DNA of 9,220 nucleotides from an uncultured Collinsella sp. (GTDB lineage Bacteria > Actinomycetota > Coriobacteriia > Coriobacteriales > Coriobacteriaceae). Made by a program: the position numbers and the translations under genes. How positions within the stretch are numbered: position 1 is the stretch's first letter; the number at the start of each line of letters is the position of its first letter. The stretch spans positions 1-9,220 of the forward strand of contig CATZIG010000066.1 in assembly GCA_958419975.1 (NCBI GenBank). The letters run 5' to 3'. The notes beneath the pieces are model-generated. The model had not been told where the DNA came from. It was given only the letters and a program-made list of their open reading frames with translations, and ran no database searches. This document shows, in pieces, positions 7,454 through 9,220 of the stretch.

Positions 7454-8092
7454 GTGGCTAACGAGAGTAATAAGGAACTGACGAGTGTCTGGACGCCCGC
7501 CAACATCGTGACGTGCGTTCGCATCGTCTTTATCCCGGTGTTCATGATCGTGTCGGCGCTTTCTCACACGAGTGTTGCCGGTACGGATTGGAGCACCTTC
7601 GACGGCCCGCTCGCCGCCGCTGCCTTCATTCTGTATGTGATCCTGTCGTGCACCGATAAGGTCGACGGTTATCTGGCGCGTTCGCGCAACGAGATCACCG
7701 ACTTCGGTAAATTCTTGGACCCCATCGCCGATAAGCTGCTCGTGTTCTCGGCCCTGCTGCTGTTCTTGGATTTTGGCGCAGTGACCGTGTGGTCCGTGTT
7801 CATTATCCTGTTCCGTGAGCTTCTGGTGAGCGCCCTTCGCATGGTCGCGAGTGCGGCCGGTGTGGTCGTTGCGGCCGATAAGCTCGGCAAGTACAAGACG
7901 GCAACCACGATGGTCTCCATTTGCGGTTACCTGTGCGTTTTTGCTATGGCCGGCTTGCACCTTGGCCCGGTGGCGCTAACGCTCGGCATCTACTCGGTGT
8001 CGCGCTTCCTGTACGCCGTTGCCGTTGTCCTGACCGTTATCTCGGGCGCCCAGTACTTCTGGAACTGCCGCAAGATCGTCTTTTCGGTCTAG
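7454..8092 (+). CDS. pgsA: CDP-diacylglycerol-glycerol-3-phosphate 3-phosphatidyltransferase (PgsA)
   Basis: PgsA is an integral membrane enzyme that condenses CDP-diacylglycerol with glycerol-3-phosphate to make phosphatidylglycerophosphate, the committed step to phosphatidylglycerol. The 212-residue protein carries the full CDP-alcohol phosphotransferase signature DxxDGxxAR-x8-GxxxDxxxD, at D68, D71, G72, A75, R76, G85, D89 and D93, with no catalytic residue missing. The PgsA-type TPANIVTCVRIVFIP start, FRE (120-122) and GKYKT (145-149) support PgsA over other family members. Hydrophobic helices lie at about 15-36, 52-66, 94-119, 150-168 and 173-197. Translation starts at GTG 7454, with AGGAG (7443-7447) overlapping the rimO stop codon; the gap to rimO is 9 bases. 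The position before cinA and recA matches the conserved Firmicute order. Substrate preference (glycerophosphate rather than inositol phosphate or serine) is inferred from overall similarity. Confidence 0.92.
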   Translation: MANESNKELTSVWTPANIVTCVRIVFIPVFMIVSALSHTSVAGTDWSTFDGPLAAAAFILYVILSCTDKVDGYLARSRNEITDFGKFLDPIADKLLVFSALLLFLDFGAVTVWSVFIILFRELLVSALRMVASAAGVVVAADKLGKYKTATTMVSICGYLCVFAMAGLHLGPVALTLGIYSVSRFLYAVAVVLTVISGAQYFWNCRKIVFSV

Positions 8093-8104
8093 GTCCTGGT
8101 GGGT

Positions 8105-8635
8105 ATGACGGACTCTTTTGAGCAGATTTCCGCACATAACGAGGAGCTGGCGCGTGATATTGTCGAGCGCGCGAGCGCTCGGGGCGTGACGGTTTCGACG
8201 GCTGAGTCGCTGACGGCGGGTATGATCGCCTCGACGATTGCCGATATCCCGGGCGCCTCGGCGGTGCTGCGTGGCGGTGCGGTGACCTATTGCGATGAGA
8301 TTAAGCATCGCGTTCTTGGTGTTGAGCAGGAGACGCTTGACCGCTATACCGCGGTGTCGCATCAGACCGCGCGCGAGATGGCGGTGGGTTCGCTGGAGCT
8401 GTACCAGAGCGATATTGCAGTGAGCGCAACGGGTTATGCCGGCCCCGGCGGTGGCACTGAGGACGATCCGGCGGGCACTTTCTATATTGGCTGGGCGCAT
8501 CGTTCCGCCGATGGGGGCGTGCCGGTTGTGGACTCTGTGCGCTGCCACTATGAGGGCGACCGTTCGTGTGTTCGTGCCCATGCGGTCACGGAGGCATTGG
8601 GTCGCATTGCCCTTGTGCTCAACTCTATGGAATAG
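8105..8635 (+). CDS. cinA: CinA C-terminal domain protein, PncC-type NMN amidohydrolase
   Basis: This is a stand-alone CinA C-terminal domain of about 176 residues. Characterised members (PncC) hydrolyse nicotinamide mononucleotide to nicotinate mononucleotide and ammonia in NAD recycling. Family signatures, numbered from ATG 8105, are TAESLTAGMIAS (32-43), IPGASAVLRGGAVTYCDEIK (48-67), ATGYAGPGGGT (108-118) and GDRSCVRAHAVTEAL near the end. The N-terminal MoCF-like domain of full-length CinA is absent; this is a normal short form, not a truncation. The start is uncertain. GTG at 8099 adds two residues (frame open), but ATG at 8105 is 10 bases from the weak AGGT at 8091-8094 and seems as likely. 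The gap to pgsA is 12 bases, so it is probably the last gene of the operon. It neighbours recA as in Bacillus and Streptococcus, but here a stem-loop and a separate promoter intervene. Confidence 0.92.
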   Translation: MTDSFEQISAHNEELARDIVERASARGVTVSTAESLTAGMIASTIADIPGASAVLRGGAVTYCDEIKHRVLGVEQETLDRYTAVSHQTAREMAVGSLELYQSDIAVSATGYAGPGGGTEDDPAGTFYIGWAHRSADGGVPVVDSVRCHYEGDRSCVRAHAVTEALGRIALVLNSME

Positions 8636-8642
8636 ACGTGTT

Positions 8643-8666
8643 TTAAGGGGCCTTCGAGCCCCTTAA
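8643..8666 (+). terminator. Stem-loop after cinA, probable terminator
   Basis: TTAAGGGGC (8643-8651) pairs perfectly with GCCCCTTAA (8658-8666) across a 6-base CTTCGA loop, giving a 9-bp stem with five G-C pairs. It starts 7 bases after the cinA stop. The downstream stretch is ATTGTGG, not a proper T-run, so termination may be partial. The placement and stem strength make an end of the rnj-cinA transcript likely. Confidence 0.65.
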
Positions 8667-8833
8667 TTGTGGAGATAGGGACCTTAGGCTCATTTGGCGT
8701 TTGTGCTGGTTGTAGATGTATTTTTGCCTGCCTTGTTCATATTTGGTCCTTTGTGGTCAAGCATTTGGTCAGTGTTTGGTCGGCGTTTGGTTGGGTTTTG
8801 GAAAGACCGCCTGCATATGATTGGCCTGAACGG
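8667..8833. other. T/G-rich non-coding stretch upstream of the recA promoter
   Basis: Roughly 165 bases between the stem-loop and the recA promoter, distinctly richer in T and G on this strand than the genes on either side. The one frame open through it gives a cysteine-rich 69-residue product of no recognisable family, whose end runs through the promoter and SOS box, so I treat it as non-coding. Its notable content is the phased TTTGGTC repeat array (separate entry). I find no tRNA, riboswitch or other promoter that I would defend. Confidence 0.6.
8742..8803. repeat. Phased TTTGGTC repeats upstream of recA
   Basis: TTTGGTC occurs exactly at 8742-8748, 8764-8770 and 8775-8781, with near copies TGTGGTC (8752-8758), TTTGGTT (8786-8792) and TTTGGAA (8797-8803). 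Start-to-start distances are 10, 12, 11, 11 and 11 bases, close to one helical turn, so all copies face the same side of the DNA. The array ends about 31 bases before the recA -35 box. Confidence 0.75.
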
Positions 8834-8862
8834 TTGACCACGAACAGCCGTTCGTTTATTAT
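8834..8862 (+). promoter_or_regulatory. recA promoter (sigma-70/SigA type)
   Basis: The -35 element TTGACC (8834-8839) matches the TTGACA consensus at 5 of 6 bases, and the -10 element TATTAT (8857-8862) matches TATAAT at 5 of 6. The spacer is the optimal 17 bases. Transcription should begin near the A at 8869, giving a leader of about 24 bases before the recA ATG. A LexA box fills most of the spacer. Confidence 0.85.
8840..8855. promoter_or_regulatory. LexA-binding SOS box in the recA promoter
   Basis: ACGAACAGCCGTTCGT has two 6-base arms that are perfect inverted repeats around a 4-base centre. It contains CGAAC-N4-GTTCG, the SOS box core of Gram-positive and actinobacterial LexA. It lies wholly between -35 and -10, so bound LexA should block RNA polymerase until RecA-driven LexA self-cleavage. 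It is the only good match I noticed in the window. Confidence 0.92.
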
Positions 8863-8876
8863 CGATGCAGGTTGTT

Positions 8877-8886
8877 AAGAGGAGGG
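8877..8886 (+). promoter_or_regulatory. recA ribosome-binding site
   Basis: AAGAGGAGGG is a strong Shine-Dalgarno ending 6 bases before ATG at 8893. It favours this start over the in-frame ATG at 8959, which has only a weak purine stretch upstream. Confidence 0.8.
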
Positions 8887-8892
8887 CTATTC

Positions 8893-9220
8893 ATGGCCAA
8901 GAATTCAGGTCCCGTACGTACCGTTCATGCTCGCACGACGGGTAAAGAGCGCGATGAGATGATCGCCACCACCAAGGCCGAGATCGAGAAGAAATTCGGC
9001 CAGGGTTCCATCATGAGGTACGGCGACGGTGGTCCCGAGCTCGAGGTCGAGGCCATTCCCACGGGCGCCCTGGCCCTCGATGCCGCGCTGGGTATCGGCG
9101 GCGTGCCGCGCGGCCGTATCGTCGAGATTTACGGTCCTGAGTCCTCCGGTAAGACGACGCTTTCGCTCGAGATTTTGGCAGAGGCCCAGGCAATGGGTGG
9201 CGTTGTGGCATTTATCGATG
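8893..9220 (+). CDS. recA: Recombinase RecA, N-terminal part (cut by window end)
   Basis: RecA forms ATP-dependent filaments on single-stranded DNA, drives homologous recombination and triggers LexA cleavage in the SOS response. The visible 109 residues include the N-terminal helix region (EIEKKFGQGSIMRYGD), PTGALALDAALGIGGVPRGRIVEIY and the Walker A loop GPESSGKT at 81-88, then the strand leading to AFID before the window ends. The frame has no stop and continues beyond 9220. Walker A falls about 15 residues later than in E. coli RecA, mostly because of a longer N-terminal lead (about MAKNSGPVRTVHARTTGKER). Start choice rests on the strong Shine-Dalgarno and the promoter just upstream. Regulation by LexA is well supported by the operator at 8840-8855. 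It appears transcribed separately from cinA, possibly with some read-through. Confidence 0.98.
   Translation, partial: MAKNSGPVRTVHARTTGKERDEMIATTKAEIEKKFGQGSIMRYGDGGPELEVEAIPTGALALDAALGIGGVPRGRIVEIYGPESSGKTTLSLEILAEAQAMGGVVAFID

Noticed and set aside
6944..7960. 338-residue minus-strand open frame across rimO and pgsA
   Set aside because: It overlaps two genes with complete catalytic motifs and shows no domain of its own.
8694..8722. Possible extra promoter (TTGGCG - 17 bases - TGTATT) upstream of the repeats
   Set aside because: Both hexamers are only weak matches in a T/G-rich region where such matches arise easily; the promoter at 8834-8862 is far better.
8669..8878. 69-residue open frame after cinA, a possible small cysteine-containing protein
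   Set aside because: Its GTG start lies just after the stem-loop with no convincing ribosome-binding site, its composition only reflects the T/G-rich repeats, and its end runs through the recA promoter, SOS box and leader.
1..9220. CRISPR array, mobile element, toxin-antitoxin, phage or defence genes
   Set aside because: Looked for and not seen: no spaced direct repeats of CRISPR type, no transposase or integrase, and every long + strand gene belongs to a known core family.

Overview
The window reads as one co-directional block of core bacterial genes, all on the + strand. High G+C at third codon positions, GTG and TTG starts, the gene order and a Gram-positive-type SOS box of form CGAAC-N4-GTTCG point to a high-GC Gram-positive bacterium. 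My best guess is the Coriobacteriia (Collinsella-like). This is inferred from style and gene content; no search was run.

Layout: the 3' part of RNase J (rnj, cut by the left edge) runs into an FtsK/SpoIIIE DNA translocase. Next come a RodZ-like membrane protein with an N-terminal helix-turn-helix, a YajQ-family nucleotide-binding protein, the RimO ribosomal protein S12 methylthiotransferase, PgsA (phosphatidylglycerophosphate synthase) and a stand-alone CinA C-terminal (PncC-type) amidase. Gaps between these seven genes are 1 to 27 bases, or a one-base overlap (ftsK/rodZ), so they probably form one transcription unit. A stem-loop follows the CinA gene. The next 257 bases are the only sizeable non-coding stretch, and they carry a well-formed recA promoter with a LexA operator in its spacer. 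recA then runs off the right edge.

The order rnj - ftsK/spoIIIE - rodZ-like - pgsA - cinA - recA resembles the cluster known from Bacillus. Here yajQ and rimO lie between the rodZ-like gene and pgsA. The genes cover RNA turnover, chromosome segregation at division, cell shape, membrane lipid synthesis, ribosome modification, NAD-cofactor salvage and recombinational repair. They make a housekeeping neighbourhood, not one pathway.

I see no mobile element, CRISPR array, tRNA, rRNA or defence system, and I do not think the window holds a new multi-gene system. The points worth a second look are: the T/G-rich, helically phased TTTGGTC repeats upstream of the recA promoter; the SOS box placed exactly between -35 and -10; a duplicated acidic-plus-LLPRRHAK module in the FtsK linker; and a long RG/GY-rich cytoplasmic segment in the RodZ-like protein.
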